Shown here in pieces: positions 29,344 to 37,464 of a stretch of 64,000 nt of DNA (positions within the stretch are counted from its first letter, which is position 1; every line of letters starts with the position of its first letter). The notes beneath the pieces were generated by a model. That model ran no database searches. It was not told where the DNA came from and saw nothing but the letters and a program-made list of their open reading frames with translations. The stretch covers positions 1 to 64,000 of the forward strand of contig NZ_JAYRMI010000013.1 in assembly GCF_041904905.1 (NCBI RefSeq), read 5' to 3'. The position numbers were made by a program, and so were the translations under genes. Source of the DNA: Zoogloea sp041904905. Its GTDB lineage: Bacteria > Pseudomonadota > Gammaproteobacteria > Burkholderiales > Rhodocyclaceae.

Positions 29344-30603
29344 ATGACCGAATCCCCCTGGCGCGCCCTCGCCAACCGCCGCATGCTGATCTGCGTGCTC
29401 ACCGGTTTCTCGTCGGGCCTGCCCCTTTACCTGCTGCTCAATCTGGTGCCGGCCTGGCTGAAGACCGAGGGCTTGTCGCTCAAGGCCATCGGGGCGTTTG
29501 CGCTGATCCAGTTCCCCTACACCTGGAAGTTCGTCTGGTCGCCCTTCCTCGACCGCTTCGCGCTGCCGCTGCTGGGGCGGCGGCGGGGCTGGATGGCGCT
29601 CACCATGCTGCTGCTGCTGGCGGCGGTGGCCTGGCTGGGCACCCTGTCGCCCACCGGCCAGCTCGGGCTGGTGATCGGGCTCACGGCGCTGATCGCCTTT
29701 CTCTCGGCCACCCTCGACATCGTCCTCGACGCCTACCGGCGCGAGCTGCTGCCCGAGATCGAGCTGGGCATCGGCAACGCCATCCACGTGAACGCCTACA
29801 AGCTGGCCGGACTGGTGCCGGGCAGCCTGTCGCTGGTGCTGGCCGATCACCTGCCGTGGTCGCAGGTGTTCCTGGTGACCGCGCTGTTCATGGCGCCGGG
29901 GCTGGCGATGACGCTGCTGGTGAAGGAGCCGGCCGCCGCCCAGGGCGCCCCGCGCACCCTGCGCGACGCGGTGGTGGAGCCGTTCCGGGAGTTCTTCGGC
30001 CGCCACGGCGTGCGGTCGGCGCTGGTGGTGCTGGGCTTCATCTTTCTCTACAAGCTGGGCGATTCGCTGTGCACCGCGCTCGCCACGCCCTTTTACCTCG
30101 ACATGGGCTTCTCCAAGACCGAGATCGGCCTCGTCGCCAAGAACGCCGGCCTGTGGCCCAGCGTGATCGGCGGCATCCTGGGCGGGCTGTGGATGGTGAA
30201 GCTGGGCATCAACCGGGCCCTGTGGGTGTTCGGCGTGGTGCAGTGGCTGGCGATCTACGGTTTTGCGTGGCTGGCCTGGCTGGGCCCGGCCGAGGCCGAC
30301 GCCGGCCGCCTGGGCGTGCTGGCGGCGGTGATCGGGCTGGAGGCGCTGGGCGTGGGCCTGGGCACCACGGCCTTCGTGGCCTACATGGCGCGCACCACCC
30401 ACCCGGCCTACACCGCCACCCAGCTGGCGCTATTCACCAGCCTGATGGCGGTGCCGCGCACCTTCATCAACGCCTCGGCCGGCTGGCTGGTGGAATACTT
30501 CGGCTGGTTCGACTTCTTCCTGCTGTGCGGCGTGCTGGCGGTGCCCGGCATGCTGCTGCTGTTCAAGGTGGCGCCGTGGCGCGAGACGCCGGCCGCCGCC
30601 TGA
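29344..30603 (+). CDS. ampG: AmpG-type muropeptide MFS transporter
   Basis: 419 aa with about twelve membrane spans. N-terminal GFSSGLPLYLLLNLVPAWL and the FPYTWKFVWSPFLDR and DIVLDAYRRELLP motifs are hallmarks of AmpG permeases, which import anhydro-muropeptides from the periplasm for cell-wall recycling and AmpC induction. The family members have 12-14 spans; this one is at the short end. ATG 29344 is the first plausible start. The SMUG1-like gene follows after about 10 bases, so they may be co-transcribed. Confidence 0.87.
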   Translation: MTESPWRALANRRMLICVLTGFSSGLPLYLLLNLVPAWLKTEGLSLKAIGAFALIQFPYTWKFVWSPFLDRFALPLLGRRRGWMALTMLLLLAAVAWLGTLSPTGQLGLVIGLTALIAFLSATLDIVLDAYRRELLPEIELGIGNAIHVNAYKLAGLVPGSLSLVLADHLPWSQVFLVTALFMAPGLAMTLLVKEPAAAQGAPRTLRDAVVEPFREFFGRHGVRSALVVLGFIFLYKLGDSLCTALATPFYLDMGFSKTEIGLVAKNAGLWPSVIGGILGGLWMVKLGINRALWVFGVVQWLAIYGFAWLAWLGPAEADAGRLGVLAAVIGLEALGVGLGTTAFVAYMARTTHPAYTATQLALFTSLMAVPRTFINASAGWLVEYFGWFDFFLLCGVLAVPGMLLLFKVAPWRETPAAA

Positions 30604-30613
30604 TTTCCCATCG

Positions 30614-31333
30614 ATGCTCACCATGACGCCCCTCGAATCCGCCGCCCGCCGCCTGTGCGACACCCTCGACCCGATGCGCTTCGCCGCGCCGGTCAGCCAT
30701 GTGTACAACCCCCTCGACTACGCCTGGGCACCCAACGCCCTGTACCTGCAGCGCTTTGGCCAGGGGCGGAAGAAGGCGATCTTCGTGGGCATGAACCCCG
30801 GCCCCTTCGGCATGGTGCAGACCGGCGTGCCCTTTGGCGAGATCGCCGCGGTGCGCGACTGGATGGGCATCGAGGCGGCGGTGGGCAAGCCCGCCATCGA
30901 GAACCCCAAGCGTCCCATCGAGGGCTTCGCCTGCCCGCGCTCCGAGGTGAGCGGGCGGCGCCTGTGGGGCCTGTTTGCCGAGCGCTTCGGCAGCGCCGAG
31001 GCCTTCTTTGCCGATCACTTCGTGGCCAACTACTGCCCGCTGGCCTTCTTCGACCACGGCCGTAACCTCACCCCCGACAAGCTGCCGGTGGCCGAGCAGG
31101 GCCCGCTGCTGGCGGCCTGCGACGCGCATCTGCGGGCGGTGGTGGCGACGCTCGCGCCCGACTGGGTGATCGGCGTGGGCGCCTGGGCCGAACAGCGCGC
31201 CCGCGAGGCGCTGGTGGGGTTGCCGGTGAAGTTTGGCCGCGTGCTCCACCCCAGCCCGGCCAGCCCGGCGGCCAACCGGGGCTGGAGCGAGGCGGCGACG
31301 AAGCAGCTGGTGGCCTTGGGCGTGTGGGCCTGA
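30614..31333 (+). CDS. SMUG1-type single-strand-selective uracil-DNA glycosylase
   Basis: 239 aa from ATG 30614, or 236 aa from 30623. The catalytic motif FVGMNPGPFGMVQTG and the second motif LHPSPASPAANRGW are those of the SMUG1 family (UDG family 3). The Asn in GMNPG and His in HPSP are the expected functional residues. It removes uracil and oxidised pyrimidines from DNA. SMUG1 is common in animals and only sporadic in bacteria, including some Rhodocyclales such as Azoarcus. It is followed by a repeat-rich intergenic region. Confidence 0.88.
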   Translation: MLTMTPLESAARRLCDTLDPMRFAAPVSHVYNPLDYAWAPNALYLQRFGQGRKKAIFVGMNPGPFGMVQTGVPFGEIAAVRDWMGIEAAVGKPAIENPKRPIEGFACPRSEVSGRRLWGLFAERFGSAEAFFADHFVANYCPLAFFDHGRNLTPDKLPVAEQGPLLAACDAHLRAVVATLAPDWVIGVGAWAEQRAREALVGLPVKFGRVLHPSPASPAANRGWSEAATKQLVALGVWA

Positions 31334-31403
31334 GCGTTCAAGGGGGCGGGCAAGCCTCCGGGCTGCGCGGGCACTGCAAATTGCCGCGCGGTTCTGGCGT
31401 CGA

Positions 31404-31609
31404 GCCTTGTGCGCAAGGCAAAAAGCCTTGCGGTCGATGCAAAAAGCCTTGCCGGCAAGGCTGCCGGGCAACCCCCTTGCGGCAAATAGCGTCGCCGCCA
31501 AGGCCCAAGGATTTGCGCGCAGGGCTCGCGGCCTTGCCCGCAAGGCCCCAGGGCCACGGCGGTGCTGCAAAAAGCCTCGTCCGCAAGGCTTTTTGCCTTG
31601 CGGGCGAGG
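31404..31609. repeat. Cluster of GCCTTGC/GCAAGGC palindromes
   Basis: The hexamer GCCTTG or its complement occurs about ten times in 206 bases, arranged as five palindromes: GCCTTG-TGCG-CAAGGC (31404-31419), CGCAAGGC-AAAAA-GCCTTGCG (31412-31432), AGCCTTGCC-GGCAAGGCT (31445-31462), GGCCTTGC-CC-GCAAGGCC (31530-31547), and a composite where GCAAAAAGCCT (31567) pairs with AGGCTTTTTGC (31586) or, alternatively, 31575-31589 pairs with 31595-31609. It fills most of the convergent gap between the SMUG1-like and HerA-like genes (31334-31649); no gene is seen there. Confidence 0.85.
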
Positions 31610-31649
31610 GGTCGGGCCGGTGGGGCGAGGCGGGCTGGCCCCGGAGGGA

Positions 31650-33170
31650 TTAGCGGCGGCGGCCGCCTCCGCCCAGAATCGACCCCAGCACGCCGCGCAC
31701 GATCTCGCGGCCGATGGTGGAGCCCACCGTGCGGGCCACGCTGCGGGCGGCGGTCTCCGCCAGGCCGGGGTGACGGCCGCCGCGCGGCCCGGTGGTGCCG
31801 AAGAGGATGCCGGACAGCCCGCCCAGCAACCCGCCGCCTTCCTCCTCCTGCGGGGCCGGCGCCGGGGCTGCGCCAGCGCCGTTGCCGGCCGGGGCCGCGC
31901 CGCCGCGCAGCTTCTCGAAGGCGGATTCGCGGTCGATGATCTCCTCGTAGTGCCCGTAGATCACCGAGCCCTCGATGGCGGCCTTGCGTTCGGCGGCGGT
32001 GAGCGGCCCCAGGCGCGAGCCCGGGGCGACGATGAAGCCGCGCTCCACCATGTGCGGGCGGCCCTTCTCGTCGAGGAAGGAGATCAGCGCCTCGCCCACG
32101 CCCAGCTCGGTGATGACGGTGGCGGCGTCGAACTCGGGGTTGGCGCGCATGGTTTCGGCGGCGGTCTTCACCGCCTTCTGGTCGCGCGGGGTGAAGGCGC
32201 GCAGGGCGTGCTGCACCCGGTTGCCCAGCTGGCCAAGCACCGTCTCGGGCACGTCCAGCGGGTTCTGGGTGACGAAGTAGATGCCCACGCCCTTGGAGCG
32301 GATCAGCCGCACCACCTGCTCGATCTTCTCCAGCAGGGCCTTGGGCGCCTCGTTGAAGAGCAGGTGGGCCTCGTCGAAGAAGAACACCAGCTTGGGCTTG
32401 TCCAGGTCGCCCACTTCCGGGAGCTGCTCGAAGAGTTCGGCCAGCATCCACAGCAGGAAGGTGGAGTAGAGCTTGGGCGAGTTGTAGAGCTTGTCGGCGG
32501 CGAGGATGTTGATGACCCCACGGCCGTCGGCGTCCGTCTGGATGAGGTCGGCGATGTCGAGCATCGGCTCGCCGAAGAACTTGTCGCCGCCCTGGGATTC
32601 GATGGCCAGCAGCCCGCGCTGGATGGCGCCGATGGACGCAGCGGAGATGTTGCCGTACTCGGTGGTGAAATCCTTGGCGTTGTCGCCCACGTACTGCAGG
32701 GTGGCGCGCAGATCCTTCAGGTCGATGATGAGCAGGCCCTGGTCGTCGGCGATCTTGAACACCAGCTGCAGCACGCCGGCCTGGGTGTCGTTGAGGTTGA
32801 GCAGCCGCGCCAGCAGCATCGGGCCCATGTCGGATACCGTGGCGCGCACCGGGTGGCCGGCCTCGCCGAAGACGTCCCAGAACACCGCGGTGTTGGCCCG
32901 CGGGGTGAATTCGGCGATGCCCAGGGCCGCCAGGCGCTCCTTGAGCTTGGGCGACTCGACGCCCGCCGCGCCGATGCCCGACAGGTCGCCCTTCACGTCG
33001 GCCATGAACACCGGCACGCCGATGCCGGCAAAGGATTCGGCCATCTTCTGCAGCGTGACCGTCTTGCCGGTGCCGGTGGCGCCGGTGATGAGGCCGTGGC
33101 GGTTGGCCAGCTGGGGCAGCAGGGCGATCTCCTTGTCTTTCGACTTGGCGATGATGAGGGGCGCGGTCAT
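31650..33170 (-). CDS. HerA/YjgR-family helicase-like ATPase
   Basis: 506 aa. Walker A GATGTGKTVT at residues 30-39 and Walker B FFFDEAHLLF around 245 with the LIRSKGVGIYFVTQNP segment, all as in YjgR (DUF853), a HerA/FtsK-related ATPase. The C-terminus has a Gly/Arg-rich tail (GGLLGGLSGI, GGGRR at the end). Its physiological role is not established; relatives act in DNA processing, and E. coli YjgR is uncharacterised. It has a strong RBS (GGAGGATTCC). It is divergent from yebC. Confidence 0.9.
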   Translation of the reverse strand: MTAPLIIAKSKDKEIALLPQLANRHGLITGATGTGKTVTLQKMAESFAGIGVPVFMADVKGDLSGIGAAGVESPKLKERLAALGIAEFTPRANTAVFWDVFGEAGHPVRATVSDMGPMLLARLLNLNDTQAGVLQLVFKIADDQGLLIIDLKDLRATLQYVGDNAKDFTTEYGNISAASIGAIQRGLLAIESQGGDKFFGEPMLDIADLIQTDADGRGVINILAADKLYNSPKLYSTFLLWMLAELFEQLPEVGDLDKPKLVFFFDEAHLLFNEAPKALLEKIEQVVRLIRSKGVGIYFVTQNPLDVPETVLGQLGNRVQHALRAFTPRDQKAVKTAAETMRANPEFDAATVITELGVGEALISFLDEKGRPHMVERGFIVAPGSRLGPLTAAERKAAIEGSVIYGHYEEIIDRESAFEKLRGGAAPAGNGAGAAPAPAPQEEEGGGLLGGLSGILFGTTGPRGGRHPGLAETAARSVARTVGSTIGREIVRGVLGSILGGGGRRR

Positions 33171-33360
33171 GGAATCCTCCGGGTGGGCAAAATGGGTTCA
33201 GCGGGCAATTATCGGCCAACTACCCGCCAGGGGCATGAAATCCGCCCGGCCACGCCCGAAAAAGCCTCGCCGAATTGATCCGCGGCAAGCGCGGGCTGCG
33301 CGAACTTCGGGCGGCGGGGTAAAATCGCCGTTTTTCGTTGCAAACCAAGGACACAGAATC

Positions 33361-34089
33361 ATGGCGGGTCATTCCAAGTGGGCCAATATCCAGCACCGCA
33401 AGGGCCGGCAGGATGAAAAGCGCGGTCGGGTCTTCTCCCGGCTGGCCAAGGAAATCACGGTTGCGGCACGCATGGGTGGGGGCGACGCCGCCTTCAACCC
33501 GCGCCTGCGTCTGGCGGTGGATCGCGCCAAGGCGGTGAACATGCCGGCCGACAACATCGACCGCGCCGTCAAGAAGGGCACCGGCGAGCTGGAAGGCGTC
33601 ACCTACGAGGAAGCCCGCTACGAGGGCTACGGCATCGGCGGCGCGGCGGTGATGGTCGATTGCCTCACCGACAACAAGACCCGCACCGTGGCCGACGTGC
33701 GTCATGCCTTCAACAAGTACGGCGGCAACATGGGCACCGACGGCTGCGTGGCCTTCCAGTTCAAGCACTGCGGCCAGCTGCTGTTCGCCCCGGGCACGTC
33801 GGAAGACGCGCTGATGGAAGCCGCCCTCGAAGCCGGCGCCGACGACGTGGTGCCCAACGACGACGGCTCCATCGAGGTGATGACCGACCCGTACCAGTTC
33901 GGCGAGGTGAAGGAGGCGCTGGAGAAGGCCGGCTTCACCGCCGAGTTCGGCGAAGTCACCATGAAGCCCCTCAACGACACCGAACTCGCCGGCGACGACG
34001 CGCTGCGCATGCAGAAGCTGCTCGACGCGCTGGAATCCCTCGACGACGTGCAGGCGGTGTACACCTCCGCGGCGATGGACGACGCCTGA
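33361..34089 (+). CDS. yebC: YebC/PmpR-family regulator / translation factor
   Basis: 242 aa, full length, beginning with the diagnostic MAGHSKWANIQHRKGRQD and including NMPADNIDRAVKKG. Family members were annotated as transcription regulators; more recent work links YebC-type proteins to relief of ribosome stalling at proline stretches. In many proteobacteria yebC precedes ruvC, but here a terminator follows and ruvC is absent, so it is monocistronic. Confidence 0.96.
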   Translation: MAGHSKWANIQHRKGRQDEKRGRVFSRLAKEITVAARMGGGDAAFNPRLRLAVDRAKAVNMPADNIDRAVKKGTGELEGVTYEEARYEGYGIGGAAVMVDCLTDNKTRTVADVRHAFNKYGGNMGTDGCVAFQFKHCGQLLFAPGTSEDALMEAALEAGADDVVPNDDGSIEVMTDPYQFGEVKEALEKAGFTAEFGEVTMKPLNDTELAGDDALRMQKLLDALESLDDVQAVYTSAAMDDA

Positions 34090-34119
34090 CCGGCGCTCCA
34101 CCCGCCGGAAGCCGGACAC

Positions 34120-34147
34120 AAAAAAGCCACCTTGCGGTGGCTTTTTT
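34120..34147. terminator. Bidirectional terminator between yebC and the PEP-CTERM gene
   Basis: AAAAAAGCCACC, loop TTGC, GGTGGCTTTTTT. A-run on one side and T-run on the other let it work for both convergent genes. Confidence 0.92.
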
Positions 34148-34190
34148 GCTTTGCAGCGCATCCCGGCCGAAGCCGGGAGAGCGAGGCAGA

Positions 34191-34901
34191 TTACTTGCGG
34201 CGACGGGCAGCAGCCAGGCCCAGCGCGCCCAGGCCGATCAGGGCCATGGAGGTGGGTTCCGGAACGGTGACCGGATCCTGGGTGTAAACGTAGCGGGCTT
34301 GAGCGCCGACGTTCGCGTAGTTGGAGAAGGAGGCGTCGGCGTTGCCGTCGGAGGTGAAGGTGTTGGCGGCGGAGGCCAGCGCGAAGATCGACAGGGCGTT
34401 GTTGGCGATCCAGCCGGTGCTCAGGACGTCGCTGTCGTCGCCCAGGGCCAGGGTGGCGCCGGAGCTGACGACGTGCAGGTCGCCGGTGAAGCTGCCGATG
34501 GCGGTGGAGACGATGGAGCCGATCTGGCTGCCGCCCCAGGCGGTGCCAACACGCAGGCGGGTGTTGGAGGACAGGTCTTCGATCAGCGAGCCGCTCGGGT
34601 TGGTGCTGGTGGCGGAGCCGCCGGCGAAGGTGTTGCCGTAGGCTTGCCATTCGATGTGGTCGAAGGTGTAGCCGGCGACGACGGGAGCGGCGGCGATGTT
34701 GAAGTTGATGCCGAAGCTGGTCTTGTTGGAGACGGACGGCAGGACGGCGTCGTTCAGCAGCTGGTTGAGGGAGAGGGTGCCGGAGGCGCCGGTGGCCGCC
34801 AGGGTGCCGGTGTAGCCAGCCCAGTTAACGGTGGCGTCGATGGTGTAGGCGTGAGCGGTGCCGGCAGCGGCAACCAGCGCGAGGGCGAGCAGTTTTTTCA
34901 T
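34191..34901 (-). CDS. PEP-CTERM sorting-signal protein
   Basis: 236 aa. The start at 34901 (MKKLLALALVAAAGTAHA) gives a clean signal peptide and has GGAGC upstream. The C-terminus has the full PEP-CTERM signal: VPEPTSMALIGLGALGL followed by a basic tail AARRRK. Exosortase recognises this and places the protein at the cell surface, often in strains with exopolysaccharide and flocs. The central region is Ser/Thr/Asn/Gly-rich beta sandwich-like without catalytic motifs. A candidate sigma-54 promoter lies upstream. Confidence 0.95.
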   Translation of the reverse strand: MKKLLALALVAAAGTAHAYTIDATVNWAGYTGTLAATGASGTLSLNQLLNDAVLPSVSNKTSFGINFNIAAAPVVAGYTFDHIEWQAYGNTFAGGSATSTNPSGSLIEDLSSNTRLRVGTAWGGSQIGSIVSTAIGSFTGDLHVVSSGATLALGDDSDVLSTGWIANNALSIFALASAANTFTSDGNADASFSNYANVGAQARYVYTQDPVTVPEPTSMALIGLGALGLAAARRRK

Positions 34902-34973
34902 GTGAAGCTCCAGATTGAAAATCGACAAAAATATTTGGCAATGGGGGCGATCCCAACTGCTGCCTCATTCTGA

Positions 34974-34988
34974 GCAAGTCGCATGCCC
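34974..34988 (-). promoter_or_regulatory. Candidate sigma-54 (-24/-12) promoter for the PEP-CTERM gene
   Basis: Minus-strand sequence GGGCATGCGACTTGCT fits GGCA-N6-TTGCW. GG and GC are separated by exactly ten bases, as sigma-54 requires. A start near 34962 would give a ~60-base leader. PEP-CTERM genes are often under the PrsK/PrsR sigma-54 system. Confidence 0.6.
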
Positions 34989-35051
34989 GCTTTGGGGTAG
35001 ATTATATAAATCAACAAGTTGAGCTTTTTGTCACGCGGGGTTGAATCCATT

Positions 35052-35068
35052 TGTAAAAATTCCCGACA
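35052..35068 (-). promoter_or_regulatory. Candidate enhancer-binding site (PrsR-like) upstream of the sigma-54 promoter
   Basis: Minus-strand TGTCGGGAATTTTTACA, with TGT/ACA ends, about 70-80 bases upstream of the -24 element, where an enhancer-binding protein would sit. The identification as a PrsR-type site is inference. The rest of the 336-base gap (34902-35237) holds the palindrome TGCCAA-AGAA-TTGGCA at 35135-35150 and no gene. Confidence 0.4.
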
Positions 35069-35237
35069 GCTAACCGTGAACAACTGTGTATCCGCACCGG
35101 GTAAGGCGAAAAATACGTATCGATCTTTGCTGTGTGCCAAAGAATTGGCATTTATCGCAAAATAGTCGTGTGTTTTTTGTTTTTGTTGTATTTTGGCGTT
35201 TGTCTGTCGGACAAGAGATTTTGGAGGATTTGCCTTG

Positions 35238-35669
35238 ATGGAGCTTCAGACTGCAAGCGCGACCGCCGCCGTTCCGCGCGGTGAGCGCCGCAAACGCCAG
35301 CGTTTCGTGGCGAAGCGCTGGGGTCAGGTGTGTTTCTGGGTGGTGATCGACGGCGAGCGGCTGCCGGTCAACGACCTTTCGCTGGAGGGCTTCAGCGTGC
35401 CCTGGGGGTCGCCCCTGGCCGAGCCCGAGGCCTTCCCCTTCGTGCTGGAGCTGGAAGGGATTCCCGACGTCATCCGCGGCATGGCGGAGACGGTGAACTT
35501 CGTGCTTGCGATGGATGGCGGGCTGATGGGCTGCCGCTTCGTCGCGCTGTCCCGCGATGCCACCGAGCGCCTGCACGAGTGGCTGACCCTGCACGTCATC
35601 TCCACCGCGACGATCCGCATCACCGAGGCCGACGCGGCCGCCATCGTGTCGGGGCCGTCGCTGGTCTGA
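35238..35669 (+). CDS. PilZ-like c-di-GMP-binding protein
   Basis: 143 aa; ATG 35238 is preceded by TTGGAGGA. The N-terminus contains RRKRQRF (RxxxR-type, the c-di-GMP-binding arginines) and a following DLSLEGFSV, corresponding to the D/NxSxxG motif of PilZ domains. The rest forms the expected beta barrel and a C-terminal helix (ERLHEWLTLHVIS). PilZ proteins are c-di-GMP receptors controlling motility, polysaccharide and attachment. It stands alone with its own terminator. Given the arginine spacing, c-di-GMP binding is likely but not certain. Confidence 0.82.
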   Translation: MELQTASATAAVPRGERRKRQRFVAKRWGQVCFWVVIDGERLPVNDLSLEGFSVPWGSPLAEPEAFPFVLELEGIPDVIRGMAETVNFVLAMDGGLMGCRFVALSRDATERLHEWLTLHVISTATIRITEADAAAIVSGPSLV

Positions 35670-35740
35670 GCCGACGCCCGTGGCGGGCACTGAGAAAACT
35701 TCTCAGGTGCTTGAAAGACATGATAAATTTCGGACAAGCT

Positions 35741-35770
35741 GCGCCGGCCTCGTGCCGGCGCCTTTGTTTT
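35741..35770 (+). terminator. Terminator after the PilZ-like gene
   Basis: GCGCCGGC-CTCGT-GCCGGCGC followed by CTTTGTTTT. Located between the PilZ-like gene and the ABC-F gene. Confidence 0.75.
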
Positions 35771-35817
35771 GCCCGCGTCGCCCTCCGGCGACCGCCGGAA
35801 TTTAAGGAATTCGTGTC

Positions 35818-37449
35818 GTGCTCATCGCCAACAACATCACCATGCAGTTCGGGGCCAAGCCCCTTTTCGAGAACGTCTCCGTCAAGTTCGGCGACGGCAA
35901 CCGCTACGGCCTGATCGGCGCCAACGGGGCCGGCAAGTCCACCTTCATGAAGATCCTGGCCGGCGTGCTGGAGCCCACCGCCGGCAACGTGGCCCTCGAC
36001 AGCGGCGAGCGGATGGCCTTCCTGAAACAGGATCAGTTTGCCTACGAAGACGTGCGCGTGCTCGACGTGGTGATGCAGGGCCACGCGGAGATGTGGGCGT
36101 GCATGCAGGAGAAGGACGCCATCTACGCCAACCCGGAGGCCACCGAAGAGGACTACATGAAGGCGGCCGAGCTGGAAGGCCACTTCGCCGAGTACGACGG
36201 CTACACCGCCGAGGCCCGCGCCGGCGAACTGCTCCACGGTGTCGGCATCCCCACCGAGCAGCACAACGGCCCGATGCGCGAGGTCGCCCCCGGCTGGAAG
36301 CTGCGGGTGCTGCTGGCCCAGGCCCTGTTCGCCAACCCGGACATCCTGCTGCTCGACGAACCGACCAACAACCTCGACATCAACACCATCCGCTGGCTGG
36401 AGAACGTGCTCAACGAGCGCAACTCCACCATGATCATCATCTCCCACGACCGCCACTTCCTGAACCAGGTGTGCACCCACATGGCGGATCTGGACTACGG
36501 CCGCATCCAGGTGTGGCCGGGCACCTGGGACGACTACATCGAGGCCTCCACCCAGGCCCGCGAGCGCCAGTCGGCCGCCAACCAGAAGGCCAAGGAGAAG
36601 GTTCAGGAGCTGCAGGAGTTCGTGCGCCGCTTCTCGGCCAACAAGTCCAAGGCCCGTCAGGCCACCAGCCGCGCCAAGCAGATCGAGAAGATCAAGATCG
36701 AGGAGTTCAAGCCCTCGTCCCGGCAGTACCCGTGGATCCGCTTCGACTACGACGAGAAGGAGAAGCTGCACCGTCAGGCCGTCGAGATCGAGAATCTCAC
36801 CTTCGGCTACGATCCGGCCAAGCCGATCATCAAGAACTTCACCTTCACCGCCGACGCCAACGACCGCATCGCGATCATCGGCGAGAACGGCATCGGCAAG
36901 ACGACCCTGCTCAAGCTGCTGGTCGGCCCCGGCCTGCACGGCCTGGCGCCCCAGTACGGCACCGTCAAGTGGGCCGAGAAGGCCAAGCTGGGCTACTACG
37001 CGCAGGACCACGCCGATGACTTCGCCAGCGGGGAGAACCTCACCGACTGGATCAGCGGCTACGTGCGCGAGGGCGGCTACGAGGGCGACGACGCCGAGAC
37101 CCTGATCCGCGGCACGCTTGGCCGGCTGCTCTTCAAGGGCGACGACGTGAAGAAGTCGGTCAAGGTGATCTCCGGCGGCGAGCAGGGCCGGATGCTGTTC
37201 GGCAAGCTGATGCTCCAGCGCAAGAACGTGCTGCTGCTGGACGAGCCCACCAACCACATGGACATGGAATCCATCGAATCCCTCAACTCGGGCATCGCGG
37301 ATTTCGGCGGCACGCTGTTCTTCGTCTCCCACGACCGGGCCTTCGTGTCGTCCATCGCCACCCGCATCCTCGAGATCCGTGGCCCCGGCGACATCGTCGA
37401 CTACCGCGGCACCTACGAGGAATACCTCGCCAGCCAGGGCATCGAGTAA
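35818..37449 (+). CDS. ABC-F family ATPase, YbiT type
   Basis: 543 aa with a GTG start at 35818 (MLIANNITMQFG; AAGGAA RBS). Two ATP-binding cassettes: the first with GANGAGKST, LLLDEPTNN; the second with GENGIGKTT, ISGGEQGRM and LLLDEPTNHMD. The linker (about 240-320) is rich in Lys/Glu and matches the P-site tRNA-interaction motif region of ABC-F proteins. Lack of membrane domains, length, and the FTFTADANDRIAI segment point to YbiT, one of four E. coli ABC-F paralogs thought to act on ribosomes. Probably a translation factor, not a transporter. Confidence 0.93.
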   Translation: MLIANNITMQFGAKPLFENVSVKFGDGNRYGLIGANGAGKSTFMKILAGVLEPTAGNVALDSGERMAFLKQDQFAYEDVRVLDVVMQGHAEMWACMQEKDAIYANPEATEEDYMKAAELEGHFAEYDGYTAEARAGELLHGVGIPTEQHNGPMREVAPGWKLRVLLAQALFANPDILLLDEPTNNLDINTIRWLENVLNERNSTMIIISHDRHFLNQVCTHMADLDYGRIQVWPGTWDDYIEASTQARERQSAANQKAKEKVQELQEFVRRFSANKSKARQATSRAKQIEKIKIEEFKPSSRQYPWIRFDYDEKEKLHRQAVEIENLTFGYDPAKPIIKNFTFTADANDRIAIIGENGIGKTTLLKLLVGPGLHGLAPQYGTVKWAEKAKLGYYAQDHADDFASGENLTDWISGYVREGGYEGDDAETLIRGTLGRLLFKGDDVKKSVKVISGGEQGRMLFGKLMLQRKNVLLLDEPTNHMDMESIESLNSGIADFGGTLFFVSHDRAFVSSIATRILEIRGPGDIVDYRGTYEEYLASQGIE

Positions 37450-37464
37450 GCCCGCCGGCGGCGC

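Noticed and set aside
31404..31609. CRISPR array
   Set aside because: Repeats are short palindromes at irregular spacing with no uniform spacers and no cas genes nearby.
35135..35160. Second sigma-54 promoter near TTGGCATTTATCGCA
   Set aside because: The GG to GC distance is eight bases, not ten.
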